64,000 bases of DNA from Rhizobium sp. Root483D2 (lineage in GTDB: Bacteria > Pseudomonadota > Alphaproteobacteria > Rhizobiales > Rhizobiaceae), in assembly GCF_001426685.1 (NCBI RefSeq), contig NZ_LMFB01000015.1:100624-164623 (forward strand). The letters are read 5' to 3'. How positions within the stretch are numbered: the first letter of the stretch is position 1; each line of letters starts with the position of its first letter. The notes beneath the pieces were generated by a model, which was not told where the DNA came from, searched no databases, and saw only the letters and a list, made by a program, of their open reading frames with translations. The position numbers were made by a program, and so were the translations under genes. This document shows positions 8,832 to 17,518 of the stretch, piece after piece.

Positions 8832-9589
8832 TCGAGCTTACCCATATCGAAAAACGTTTCGGCGACAATGTCGTCCTGAAGGATATCAGCGTGCGGATCG
8901 CCGAAGGCACGGTGACGGCGCTCGTCGGTCCATCCGGCGGCGGCAAGAGCACGCTTTTGCGCTGCGTCAACCTGCTGGAGATTCCGACATCGGGCACGAT
9001 CAAGCTCGGCGAAGAACAGATCACGTTTGAGCCCGGCAGGAAGACCGGCTGGGACGCCATCCAGCGCCTGCGCCGCCAGACCGGCATGGTCTTCCAGAAT
9101 TTCCAGCTCTTCCCGCACCAGACAGCCATCGAAAACGTCATGGAGGGGCTGGTCACGGTCCTGAAATGGCCAAAGGAAAAGGCAAAAGCGCGGGCTCAGG
9201 AACTGCTCGAAAAGGTCGGCATGTCACACAAGGCCGACGCCTGGCCGGCAACCCTGTCCGGCGGCCAGCAGCAACGCGTGGCGATTGCCCGTGCCCTTGC
9301 CCCGTCGCCCCGCGTCCTGCTCTGCGACGAACCGACCTCGGCGCTCGATCCCGAACTTGCCGAAGAAGTCGTCGAGGTCCTCAACCGTCTTGCCGCCGAA
9401 GGCACGACCATGATCATGGCCACCCACGACCTGCGCCTCGCCTCCAAAGTCGCCGACCAGGTCCTCTTCCTCGACGGCGGCCTGATCGTCGAAAGCGGCG
9501 CGCCCAGGAATATTTTCCAAACCCCGGAACGCGAGCGCACGAAAAAGTTCATCTCCTCGCTGAGCGCGAGCCATAGCTACGATATCTAG
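8828..9589 (+). CDS. Amino-acid ABC transporter ATP-binding protein
   Basis: Cytoplasmic ATPase powering the importer, 253 residues. It has Walker A GPSGGGKST (about 36-44), Q-loop FQNFQLFPH, signature LSGGQQQR, Walker B VLLCDEPTSALD and the H-loop in MATHDLR. The Q-loop and overall layout match polar amino-acid importers such as TcyN/GlnQ. Translationally coupled to the permease (ATGA overlap). It ends 3 bp before a strong shared terminator that separates it from convergent pyc. Confidence 0.92.
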   Translation: MIELTHIEKRFGDNVVLKDISVRIAEGTVTALVGPSGGGKSTLLRCVNLLEIPTSGTIKLGEEQITFEPGRKTGWDAIQRLRRQTGMVFQNFQLFPHQTAIENVMEGLVTVLKWPKEKAKARAQELLEKVGMSHKADAWPATLSGGQQQRVAIARALAPSPRVLLCDEPTSALDPELAEEVVEVLNRLAAEGTTMIMATHDLRLASKVADQVLFLDGGLIVESGAPRNIFQTPERERTKKFISSLSASHSYDI

Positions 9590-9592
9590 GAA

Positions 9593-9629
9593 AATGAAAA
9601 TGGCCGGGTTTTGCCCGGCCATTTTCATT
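9593..9629. terminator. Bidirectional intrinsic terminator between ABC operon and pyc
   Basis: Perfect 16-bp stem: AATGAAAATGGCCGGG (9593-9608) pairs with 9614-9629, loop TTTTG. The A-rich left arm and T-rich right arm give a U-tract on either strand, so it can end both the rightward ABC operon (stop 9589) and leftward pyc (stop 9644). Confidence 0.92.
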
Positions 9630-9643
9630 CAAAGAACAGGCCC

Positions 9644-12600
9644 TCAAACCCCATAAACGATCAGCAGGTCCTTGGTGTCGATCTGGTCGCCGGTCTTGAC
9701 CAGGACTTCGGCGATGGTGCCGTCTTTTTCCGCGTGCAGGGCCGTTTCCATCTTCATCGCTTCGATGGAGAGCAGCACGTCACCGGATTTGACCGTCTGG
9801 CCGGCGGATACCGAGACTGTCGAGATGACGCCGGGCATCGGGGCGCCGAGATGGGCTGCGTTGCCGAGATCCGCTTTGCGGCGGGCGGTGCTGGAGGCTG
9901 CGCGGTTGCGGTCGGGAACCTTGATCAGGCGCGGCTGGCCGTTGATCTCGAAGAACACTTTGACCATCGCCTGCTCGTCGGGCTCGCTCATCGCCTGATG
10001 CTGGACAACCAGCGAGACGCCTTTTTCAAGCTCCGGCAGCAGTTCTTCGCCGGCGGTCAGGCCGTAGAAATAGGCTGGTGTCGGCAACACGCTGACCGGG
10101 CCGTAGGTGTCGGCGGCCAGTGCATAGTCGGTGAAGACTTTCGGGTACATCAGGTAGGAGGCAAACTCGTAATCGCTGACCGCACGCTCCAGCTTTTCCT
10201 CGATCACCTTGCGCTCGGCATCAAGATCGGCATCGGCAAGCAGCGAGCCTGGACGTTCCGTATAGGCTTTCTCACCCTTCAGCGCCTTGTCCTGAATGTC
10301 CTTCGGCCATCCGCCCGGAGGCTGGCCGAGATCGCCCTTCAGCATGGAGATGACCGAGTCCGGGAAGGACACATCCTTGGCCGGGTTTTTCACGTCGGTC
10401 ACCGTCAGGTCCTGGCTGACCATCATCAGCGCCATGTCGCCGACCACCTTGGAGGATGGCGTCACCTTGACGATATCGCCAAACATCTGGTTGGCATCGG
10501 CATAGGCCTGCGCCACCTGGTGCCAGCGGGTTTCAAGACCGAGTGAACGGGCCTGTTCCTTAAGGTTGGTGAACTGGCCGCCCGGCATTTCATGCAGGTA
10601 GACTTCCGACGCCGGACCCTTGAGGTCGCTCTCGAAGGCGGCATACTGATTGCGCACGGCCTCCCAATAGAACGAGATGCGGCGGATCCATTCGGGATCG
10701 AGGCCGGGATCGCGCTCTGAGCCGCGCAAGGCCTCGACGATCGAACCGAGGCACGGCTGCGACGTATTGCCGGAAAAGGCATCCATGGCCGCATCGACCA
10801 CATCGACACCGGCATCCACCGCCGCCAGAACGGTCGCAGCCGAGATGCCCGACGTATCATGCGTGTGGAAATGGATCGGCAGATCAGTTGCTTCGCGCAG
10901 CGCCTTGAACAGCACCGTGGCTGCGGCCGGCTTCAACAGACCTGCCATGTCCTTCAGCGCGATCATATGCGCGCCGGCCCGCTCGAGTTCGGCGGCAAGC
11001 GCCGTGTAATATTTCAGATCGTATTTCGGCCGGGCGGAATTGAGGATGTCGCCGGTATAGCAGATTGCCGCCTCGCAGATCTTGTTCTCTTCGGCCACCG
11101 CGTCCATCGAGACGCGCATGTTGTCGACCCAGTTCAGGCAGTCGAACACGCGGAAAACGTCGATGCCGCCCTTGGCCGCCTGGCGGACGAAATATTTGAC
11201 GACATTGTCGGGATAGTTCTTGTAGCCGACGCCATTGGCGCCGCGCAGCAACATCTGCAGAAGCAGGTTCGGCGCGTCTTCCCGTACCTTGGCGAGACGC
11301 TCCCAAGGGTCTTCCGTCAGGAAGCGCATGGACACGTCGAATGTCGCGCCGCCCCAGCATTCCAGCGAAAACAGGTTTGGCAGGGCGCGGGCATAGGTGC
11401 CGGCGATGCGGGCGATATCGTAGGTGCGCACGCGGGTGGCAAGCAGCGACTGGTGGCCGTCGCGCATGGTCGTGTCGGTCAAAAGCACGCGCTTTTCATT
11501 GCGCACCCATTCGGCGAATTTCTTCGGTCCAAGCGCATCGAGCTTCTGCTTGGTGCCATCAGCAATCTCGCCCTGGAGCCGCGGAATGACCGGCTTTGCA
11601 GCATCGGCGCTCGGCTTCGGCCGGCCCTTGGCTTCCGGATGTCCGTTGACGGTGACGTCGGCGAGATAGGTGAGCAGCTTGGTGGCGCGGTCCTGGCGCT
11701 TGACCTGCTGGAACAGTTCCGGTGTCGTGTCGATGAACCGGGTCGTATAGGTATTATCCTTGAACTTCGGATGCGTGATGATCGCTTCGAGGAAGGTCAG
11801 GTTGGTGGCGACGCCGCGGATACGGAATTCGCGCAGCGCGCGGTCCATGCGGGCGATCGTTTCCTGCGGGCTTGGCGACCAGGCCGTGACCTTCACCAGC
11901 AGCGGATCGTAATAGCGGGTGATGACGGCGCCCGGATAGGCCGTGCCGCCATCGAGGCGGATGCCGAAACCCGAGGCCGAACGGTAGCCGGTGATGCGGC
12001 CATAGTCGGGGATGAAGTTCTGTTCCGGATCTTCCGTGGTGATGCGGCACTGCAGCGCGTGGCCGTTGAGGCGGATATCCTCTTGCTTCGGAACGCCAGA
12101 TTCCGGCGTGCCGATGGCAAAGCCCTCAAGGATATGGATCTGCGCCTTGACGATATCGATGCCGGTGACGACCTCGGTGACGGTGTGCTCGACCTGGATG
12201 CGCGGATTGACTTCGATGAAGTAGAATTTGCCCGTATCCATATCCATCAGATATTCGACGGTGCCGGCGCCGACATAGTTGGTCGCCTTGGCGATGCTGG
12301 TCGAATAGCTGGCAAGCTCCTGGCGTTGCTCTTCGGTAAGGTACGGTGCCGGCGCGCGCTCGACGACCTTCTGGTTGCGGCGCTGGACTGAACAGTCGCG
12401 CTCGAACAGGTGTACGACATTGCCATGGGTATCGCCGAGAACCTGGCTTTCGACGTGGCGGGCACGCTCGACCAGTTTTTCGAGGTAAACCTCGTCCTTG
12501 CCGAAGGCGGCCATCGCCTCGCGCTTGGCTTCCGTCACCTCGCGCGCCAGATCCTTCGGATCGCGGATCGCCCGCATGCCGCGGCCGCCGCCGCCCCATG

Positions 12601-13102
12601 AGGCTTTGAGCATGACGGGATAGCCGATCTCCTCGGCCATCTTGGCGACTTCGGCCGCATCATCCGGCAAGGGCTCCGTTGCCGGAACGACCGGTACGCC
12701 GATTTCGATGGCGAGATTGCGGGCGGCCACCTTATTGCCGAGACGGCGCATCGTGTCGCCGGTCGGGCCGATGAAGATGATGCCGGCCGCCTTGCAGGCA
12801 TCGACGAATTCCGGGCTTTCGGACAAAAGCCCGTAACCCGGATGAATGGCGTCGGCGCCTGACAATTTGGCGACCCGGATGATTTCCTCGATCGACAGGT
12901 AGCTTTCGATCGGCCCGAGATCGCGGGCCAGATGCGGCCCGCGTCCAACCTGATAGCTCTCGTCCGCCTTGAACCGATGGAGCGCCAGCTTGTCCTCCTC
13001 CGCCCATATCGCAACCGTTTTTATTCCCAGTTCGTTTGCAGCGCGAAAGACGCGAATGGCAATTTCAGAACGGTTGGCGACAAGGATTTTCGAGATGGGC
13101 AA
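9644..13102 (-). CDS. pyc: Pyruvate carboxylase
   Basis: Biotin-dependent anaplerotic enzyme that makes oxaloacetate from pyruvate, bicarbonate and ATP. The 1152-residue protein holds, in order, the biotin carboxylase domain (about 1-450; ATP-grasp SWGGGGRGM, FIEVNPRIQVEHTVTE), the carboxyltransferase barrel (about 540-850; LLTDTTMRDGHQSL, ALKDMAGLLKP, HFHTHDTSG), the tetramerisation region and the biotinyl domain with EAMKMET (biotinylated K1117). It is nearly collinear with the Rhizobium etli enzyme. The start is TTG at 13102, preceded by GAGGAG with a 6-nt gap; homology begins exactly there. The frame is open to an ATG at 13141, but no ribosome site supports that. Confidence 0.96.
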   Translation of the reverse strand: MPISKILVANRSEIAIRVFRAANELGIKTVAIWAEEDKLALHRFKADESYQVGRGPHLARDLGPIESYLSIEEIIRVAKLSGADAIHPGYGLLSESPEFVDACKAAGIIFIGPTGDTMRRLGNKVAARNLAIEIGVPVVPATEPLPDDAAEVAKMAEEIGYPVMLKASWGGGGRGMRAIRDPKDLAREVTEAKREAMAAFGKDEVYLEKLVERARHVESQVLGDTHGNVVHLFERDCSVQRRNQKVVERAPAPYLTEEQRQELASYSTSIAKATNYVGAGTVEYLMDMDTGKFYFIEVNPRIQVEHTVTEVVTGIDIVKAQIHILEGFAIGTPESGVPKQEDIRLNGHALQCRITTEDPEQNFIPDYGRITGYRSASGFGIRLDGGTAYPGAVITRYYDPLLVKVTAWSPSPQETIARMDRALREFRIRGVATNLTFLEAIITHPKFKDNTYTTRFIDTTPELFQQVKRQDRATKLLTYLADVTVNGHPEAKGRPKPSADAAKPVIPRLQGEIADGTKQKLDALGPKKFAEWVRNEKRVLLTDTTMRDGHQSLLATRVRTYDIARIAGTYARALPNLFSLECWGGATFDVSMRFLTEDPWERLAKVREDAPNLLLQMLLRGANGVGYKNYPDNVVKYFVRQAAKGGIDVFRVFDCLNWVDNMRVSMDAVAEENKICEAAICYTGDILNSARPKYDLKYYTALAAELERAGAHMIALKDMAGLLKPAAATVLFKALREATDLPIHFHTHDTSGISAATVLAAVDAGVDVVDAAMDAFSGNTSQPCLGSIVEALRGSERDPGLDPEWIRRISFYWEAVRNQYAAFESDLKGPASEVYLHEMPGGQFTNLKEQARSLGLETRWHQVAQAYADANQMFGDIVKVTPSSKVVGDMALMMVSQDLTVTDVKNPAKDVSFPDSVISMLKGDLGQPPGGWPKDIQDKALKGEKAYTERPGSLLADADLDAERKVIEEKLERAVSDYEFASYLMYPKVFTDYALAADTYGPVSVLPTPAYFYGLTAGEELLPELEKGVSLVVQHQAMSEPDEQAMVKVFFEINGQPRLIKVPDRNRAASSTARRKADLGNAAHLGAPMPGVISTVSVSAGQTVKSGDVLLSIEAMKMETALHAEKDGTIAEVLVKTGDQIDTKDLLIVYGV

Positions 13103-13216
13103 GTCGGACTCCTCAAGACTTGAAACACGGTAATGCTGCACCGCGAAAAGAATTATTAGCGTTTCGTGAGGTGAAGTTCAATTTCAGATTGGCGGTGCAG
13201 ACCGATTCATTTTCGG

Positions 13217-13957
13217 TCAGGAAATCAACCCCAGCCGGAACGAAAGGGCCACGGCGTGATGGCGGTTTTTCGCCTTCAGCTTGTCCTGGATACCGTTCAT
13301 GTACCAATCGACCGTGTGGGTGGAAATGTCGAGGATCTTGCTGATCTCGTTGGAGGTCATGCCATCGGCCAGATAGTGCAGCGCTTCCATCTCGCGGCGG
13401 GTCATCTGCACATCGACATTGGAGACCATGGCGGCAAGGACCGAAGGGTCGGTAAGCTCCAGGAGGCGCCAGAATATCTTCTTGGCGATGGCGTCGAACA
13501 GGCTCATTTCGACCGGGCTGAGATCGACCACCCGGCCACCCAATGTCATATTGCCGAGCAGGCCCCGGCGTCCGTGCACCGGAAAGATATAGCCGTCATG
13601 AAGGCCATGGCCGCGCGCATCCACCATCATGCGCTCCATGCGCTTGCGGTGCGGATCGGAGCGAAAGGCCACCAGCGTATCGCGCCAGCGGAAGCCGCGC
13701 TGCGCGTGGCCGAGATAGCGGATGGTCGGATCGATGATGACGTATTTCTTCTTGATATAGATCTGCGGCCAGCCCTCCGGCCAGCGGCCGGCGAGCAGCA
13801 GGCTCAACGGATTTTCATCAGGCTTGGGCTGGCGGACAATGCCGTAGAAGTCAAAACCATAGTGATCCAGAAGCCGCTCGAACTCCTGAACAATTTCGTC
13901 CCTGCTTTTCATCTCGTCTATCAGTGCCAAAAATTGCACCAGCAAGGTGATATTCAT
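13217..13957 (-). CDS. LuxR-family quorum-sensing regulator, ExpR-like
   Basis: Transcription factor of 246 residues with an N-terminal autoinducer-binding domain and a C-terminal LuxR/GerE helix-turn-helix (about 178-246; MTSNEISKILDISTHTVDWY). The residues that contact N-acyl homoserine lactone in TraR (W57, Y61, D70, P71, W85) all have equivalents here with constant offset: W63, Y67, D76, P77, W91. Position next to pyc and ndvA matches the place of expR in Sinorhizobium meliloti as I recall it, hence the ExpR-like call. No luxI-type synthase is in the window, so it behaves as a solo locally. A weak GACCGA/TCGGTC hairpin overlaps its stop. Confidence 0.85.
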   Translation of the reverse strand: MNITLLVQFLALIDEMKSRDEIVQEFERLLDHYGFDFYGIVRQPKPDENPLSLLLAGRWPEGWPQIYIKKKYVIIDPTIRYLGHAQRGFRWRDTLVAFRSDPHRKRMERMMVDARGHGLHDGYIFPVHGRRGLLGNMTLGGRVVDLSPVEMSLFDAIAKKIFWRLLELTDPSVLAAMVSNVDVQMTRREMEALHYLADGMTSNEISKILDISTHTVDWYMNGIQDKLKAKNRHHAVALSFRLGLIS

Positions 13958-14415
13958 AAATGCCCTTCCAAAAGATTTTTCAATCTCCGACCGATCCGCT
14001 GCGCCGCAACATGAATATGCCGTTCAGCACCCATTCATGTTGCAAACGCGATAATCCCTGCATCAGTCAAGAGACCACCTAACACTGCATCATCAACGAA
14101 CTTCAAGGCGCAAAAAATAGCAAGCTATGAATGATCAACTCCATGTGTCTGTAATTTTCAGTTGCGGCACCGGTTTATCATAATCAAGTTTGCGCGGCGA
14201 AGTGAAAAGATGATTTCCGGTACGGTTGGTTGAAGAGAATGACGACGGAAGGAAGACGGCGTTCAGTTTTGGAATTTTCGTTCCATCTGCCCAAGATGAG
14301 AGAATGAATACTTCCGAGAAACGGCCTTTTCTTCCCGGAAACTATTTCCCGCGATGCAATTGCTCAGTTGCTTTTTCATTGCACCGCAAACCAACTGCCC
14401 AAGAGGGATAAGACA
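13958..14415. other. Divergent intergenic region, expR-like gene / ndvA
   Basis: 458 bp with no gene. It contains an 11-bp perfect inverted repeat near the expR-like side (see separate entry) and a GA-rich, low-GC leader before ndvA. Promoters for both genes must lie here, but I see no convincing -35/-10 pair. The ribosome site AGAGGG (14402-14407) serves the GTG of ndvA. Confidence 0.55.
14006..14043. promoter_or_regulatory. 11-bp inverted repeat upstream of expR-like gene
   Basis: GCAACATGAAT (14006-14016) and ATTCATGTTGC (14033-14043) are exact complements separated by 16 bp, centred about 67 bp upstream of the LuxR-type start codon. The half-site spacing (27 bp) is longer than a classic contiguous lux box, so it may be an operator for another dimeric regulator or a DNA-looping pair. 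Its role is inference. Confidence 0.45.
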
Positions 14416-16173
14416 GTGTCATTGTTCCAGGTCTATGCAAGAGCGCTTCAGTATCTTGCCGTCCACAAACTCCGTGTATCGGCCATCGTTGTCGCCAATA
14501 TCGTTCTGGCGGTCATCACGATTGCCGAGCCCATTCTATTCGGCCGCATCATCGACGCGATCACCTCCAAACAGACGGTCACGCCCATGCTGTTGATGTG
14601 GGCAGCGCTTGGCGTTTTCAACACGATCGCCTTCGTCCTGGTCGCCCGTGAGGCAGACCGGCTGGCGCATACCCGCCGCTCGACGCTGATCACCGAGGCT
14701 TTCGGCCGCATCATCTCGATGCCCCTCTCCTGGCACACCCAGCGCGGCACATCCAATGCGCTGCATACCCTGCTGCGCGCCTGCGAAACGCTGTTTGGCC
14801 TCTGGCTCGAGTTCATGCGCCAGCATCTGGCGACTGCGGTTGCGCTGACGCTTCTGGTTCCCACGGCCTTTGCCATGGACGTTCGCCTGTCGCTCGTGCT
14901 CGTCGTCCTCGGCGTGCTCTATGTGGTCGTCGGCAAGTTCGTCATGACCCGCACCAAGGAAGGTCAGGCTTCGGTCGAGGACCATTATCACACGGTCTTC
15001 TCGCATGTCTCCGATTCGATCAGCAACGTATCGGTTGTCCATAGCTACAACCGGATCGAGGCTGAAACCCGCGAATTGAAGAATTTCACCCAGAAGCTGA
15101 TCTCCGCCCAGTTGCCGGTCCTCGACTGGTGGGCGCTGGCCAGCGCGCTGAACCGCATGGCCTCGACCATTTCGATGATGGCCATCCTCGTCATCGGCAC
15201 CTTCCTGGTGCAGAAGGGTGAGCTCGGCATCGGTGACGTCATTGCCTTCATCGGCTTTGCCGGCCTGCTCATCGGCCGCCTCGACCAGATGAAAGCCTTC
15301 GTGACGCAGATTTTCGAAGCCCGTGCCAAGCTGGAAGACTTCTTCGTGCTGGAAGACTCGGTGCGTGAACGTGAAGAGCCTGCCGATGCCGGCGAGTTGA
15401 ACAATGTCCGTGGCGAAGTCGAATTCCGCGACATTTCCTTCAACTTCGCCAATTCGACCGAAGGCATGCGCAATGTGTCGTTCACGGCAAAGGCCGGTCA
15501 GACGATCGCCATCGTCGGCCCGACCGGTGCCGGCAAGACGACGCTGGTCAATCTCCTGCAGCGTGTGCATGAGCCGGCCGGTGGCCAGATCCTTGTCGAT
15601 GGCGTCGATATCTCGACGGTCACCCGCAAGTCGCTGCGCCGCTCGATCGCCACGGTGTTCCAGGATGCCGGCCTGCTCAACCGTTCGATCAGCGAAAACA
15701 TTCGCCTCGGCCGGGAAGATGCCTCGCTGGACGACGTCATGGCCGCTGCGCAAGCTGCCGCCGCTGACGACTTCATCGAGGGCCGTCAGGATGGCTACGA
15801 AACCCGCGTCGGCGAACGTGGTAACCGGTTGTCCGGTGGCGAACGCCAGCGTATCGCCATTGCCCGGGCGATCCTGAAGAATGCACCGATCCTCGTGCTC
15901 GACGAAGCGACTAGTGCGCTTGACGTCGAAACCGAGAACCGGGTCAAGGCTGCGATCGACAACCTGCGCAAGGATCGCACCACCTTCATCATCGCCCATC
16001 GCCTGTCGACGGTGCGCGAAGCCGATCTGGTGATCTTCATGGATCACGGCCGGATCGTCGAGATGGGTGGCTTCCACGAACTGAGCCAGAGCAATGGCCG
16101 GTTTGCATCCCTGCTGCGGGCAAGCGGCATCCTGACGGACGACGACGTCCGCAAGAGCCACGCCGCCGCCTGA
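14416..16173 (+). CDS. ndvA: Cyclic beta-1,2-glucan exporter NdvA (ChvA)
   Basis: Homodimeric ABC exporter that moves cyclic beta-1,2-glucan from cytoplasm to periplasm, required in rhizobia for nodule invasion and in agrobacteria for virulence. The 585 residues comprise a six-helix membrane domain (about 1-320) and an ATPase domain with Walker A GPTGAGKTT (about 368-376), signature LSGGERQR (about 472), Walker B ILVLDEATSALD (about 493) and the H-loop IIAHRLS. Length matches ChvA/NdvA. The start is GTG 14416, preceded by AGAGGG; ChvA-type proteins also begin with a short SLFQVYARALQYL-like stretch. Convergent with opgC; the synthase ndvB lies 1.3 kb beyond. Confidence 0.95.
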   Translation: MSLFQVYARALQYLAVHKLRVSAIVVANIVLAVITIAEPILFGRIIDAITSKQTVTPMLLMWAALGVFNTIAFVLVAREADRLAHTRRSTLITEAFGRIISMPLSWHTQRGTSNALHTLLRACETLFGLWLEFMRQHLATAVALTLLVPTAFAMDVRLSLVLVVLGVLYVVVGKFVMTRTKEGQASVEDHYHTVFSHVSDSISNVSVVHSYNRIEAETRELKNFTQKLISAQLPVLDWWALASALNRMASTISMMAILVIGTFLVQKGELGIGDVIAFIGFAGLLIGRLDQMKAFVTQIFEARAKLEDFFVLEDSVREREEPADAGELNNVRGEVEFRDISFNFANSTEGMRNVSFTAKAGQTIAIVGPTGAGKTTLVNLLQRVHEPAGGQILVDGVDISTVTRKSLRRSIATVFQDAGLLNRSISENIRLGREDASLDDVMAAAQAAAADDFIEGRQDGYETRVGERGNRLSGGERQRIAIARAILKNAPILVLDEATSALDVETENRVKAAIDNLRKDRTTFIIAHRLSTVREADLVIFMDHGRIVEMGGFHELSQSNGRFASLLRASGILTDDDVRKSHAAA

Positions 16174-16201
16174 TCATCAGGTCAAGTATCCAAACAGTGA
16201 G

Positions 16202-16225
16202 AAGGCCCCGCACCGGGGCCTTTTT
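16202..16225 (+). terminator. Intrinsic terminator of ndvA
   Basis: AAGGCCCCG (16202-16210) pairs with CGGGGCCTT (16214-16222), a 9-bp stem with a 3-nt loop, followed by TTTC. It lies 28 bp after the ndvA stop and abuts the stop codon of convergent opgC (16225). Confidence 0.85.
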
Positions 16226-17388
16226 CATGCCTTGGCCGCCGCAGGGCGCGACAGGCCACCGAGCCAGTCGAGATAGCGGGCATAGGCGAAGTGCAGCCCG
16301 ATACCGGCCAGCACGAACAGCGAGCCCCAGAGCGGGTCACGTCCCGTCACAAACAGCAGTACCTGACCAACCATGGCAAGGATGGTCCCGAAGATGAAGA
16401 CCGGTAGCGAATGCCGGCCGATCAGAACAAGCGGATGATCGATCCGCAGCCGCGTCATGCGGCTGAACACCGGAAACACTGCCACCAGATAGCCGAGCGC
16501 CAGAACATGCAATAGCCGCGTCAGCGACAGGAACGTCTTGTCGAACCCTGTCAGCACCGCCGGCAGGCCATAGGAAAAATCGATATTCCACCAGGACAGC
16601 AGCACCCAGAAGAAGGACAGCGTCACATAGCTGGCTGATATCGCCACCAGAACCGGATTGCGCACGATCGGCTTTCCGGCGCGCGCGCGCATCATGCAAA
16701 TCATCCCGATGGTGAACAGGAACTGCCAGGACCAGGGATTGAGGAACCAGTAGCCTTCATCGAGAAAATTGATCGGCACGATCGTGAAGATCCCAGCCGC
16801 AAGCCACAGGCCAGCCGATGCCATGAACAGCAGGAACGGACTGCGCCCATAGACCCACAGCATGCCCGGCAGAAGCAGGAAGACAACGGCATACATGGAC
16901 AGGATATTGTTATAGCCGAGTTGATGCCCGAGCAGCACCATGGCGACAAAACCCTGCTCGGTGTGATCGACGAGCGGGCGAATATTGATCTCGCTGATCA
17001 GGTCCTGACGGCCGAAATAGAGCGCACCGCCGGCAAAGATCGCCAGCGTGATGATGCTGGTCATGATATGCGCGATATAGAGCGTAAAGGCGCGCCGCCA
17101 AATTTTCAGGCTGAGCGCAAGCCGGTTGCCGATCGTGAATTTTCGCCCGTAGGCAAGCCCCGCCGAAAGGCCGGAGATCAGCACGAAGGCCTCCGCCGAA
17201 TCCGAGAAGCCGAAATTCTTGGTGGTCAGATATTCGAGATATTGCCCCGGCACATGATTGATAAAGATGGTCAGCAGGCAGAGCGCCCGGAAGACATCGA
17301 GGCGGGTATCGCGCTGTGCGGGTACGGTCTGGGTTTCGCCCACCTGGCCATGACCGGCAGGCGGCTCGAATTGCAGTTTTTGAAGCAT
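16225..17388 (-). CDS. OpgC-family membrane protein, probable cyclic glucan succinyltransferase
   Basis: Multi-pass inner-membrane protein of the OpgC family (acyltransferase-3 relatives), 387 residues with about ten helices. It opens with the family motif RDTRLDVFRALCLLTIFINH and continues with a conserved FGFSDSAEAFVLISG. OpgC proteins add succinyl groups to periplasmic glucans; in Brucella a related protein modifies cyclic beta-1,2-glucan. Lodged between ndvA and ndvB, it very probably substitutes the glucan made and exported by its neighbours. It follows ndvB in the same direction, 130 bp apart, but a terminator lies in the gap. The start codon is uncertain because no clear ribosome site is visible. 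Confidence 0.83.
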   Translation of the reverse strand: MLQKLQFEPPAGHGQVGETQTVPAQRDTRLDVFRALCLLTIFINHVPGQYLEYLTTKNFGFSDSAEAFVLISGLSAGLAYGRKFTIGNRLALSLKIWRRAFTLYIAHIMTSIITLAIFAGGALYFGRQDLISEINIRPLVDHTEQGFVAMVLLGHQLGYNNILSMYAVVFLLLPGMLWVYGRSPFLLFMASAGLWLAAGIFTIVPINFLDEGYWFLNPWSWQFLFTIGMICMMRARAGKPIVRNPVLVAISASYVTLSFFWVLLSWWNIDFSYGLPAVLTGFDKTFLSLTRLLHVLALGYLVAVFPVFSRMTRLRIDHPLVLIGRHSLPVFIFGTILAMVGQVLLFVTGRDPLWGSLFVLAGIGLHFAYARYLDWLGGLSRPAAAKA

Positions 17389-17459
17389 TCAGAATGGTCT
17401 CGTCCGAGTTCAGTGCCCCTGCCCCCATTGACGCAACTTTGATGCAGGTGATCAAAACA

Positions 17460-17495
17460 AAACCGGCTTTGCGCCGTCTGGAGCAAAGCCGGTTT
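17460..17495 (-). terminator. Intrinsic terminator of ndvB
   Basis: The arms AAACCGGCTTTGC (17460-17472) and 17483-17495 form a perfect 13-bp stem with a 10-nt loop. Read on the minus strand the stem is followed by a TTGTTTTGAT tract. It lies 24 bp after the ndvB stop, ahead of opgC, so opgC may have its own promoter or depend on read-through. Confidence 0.82.
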
Positions 17496-17518
17496 CAATT
17501 CTCATCTTCGACCGGCAG

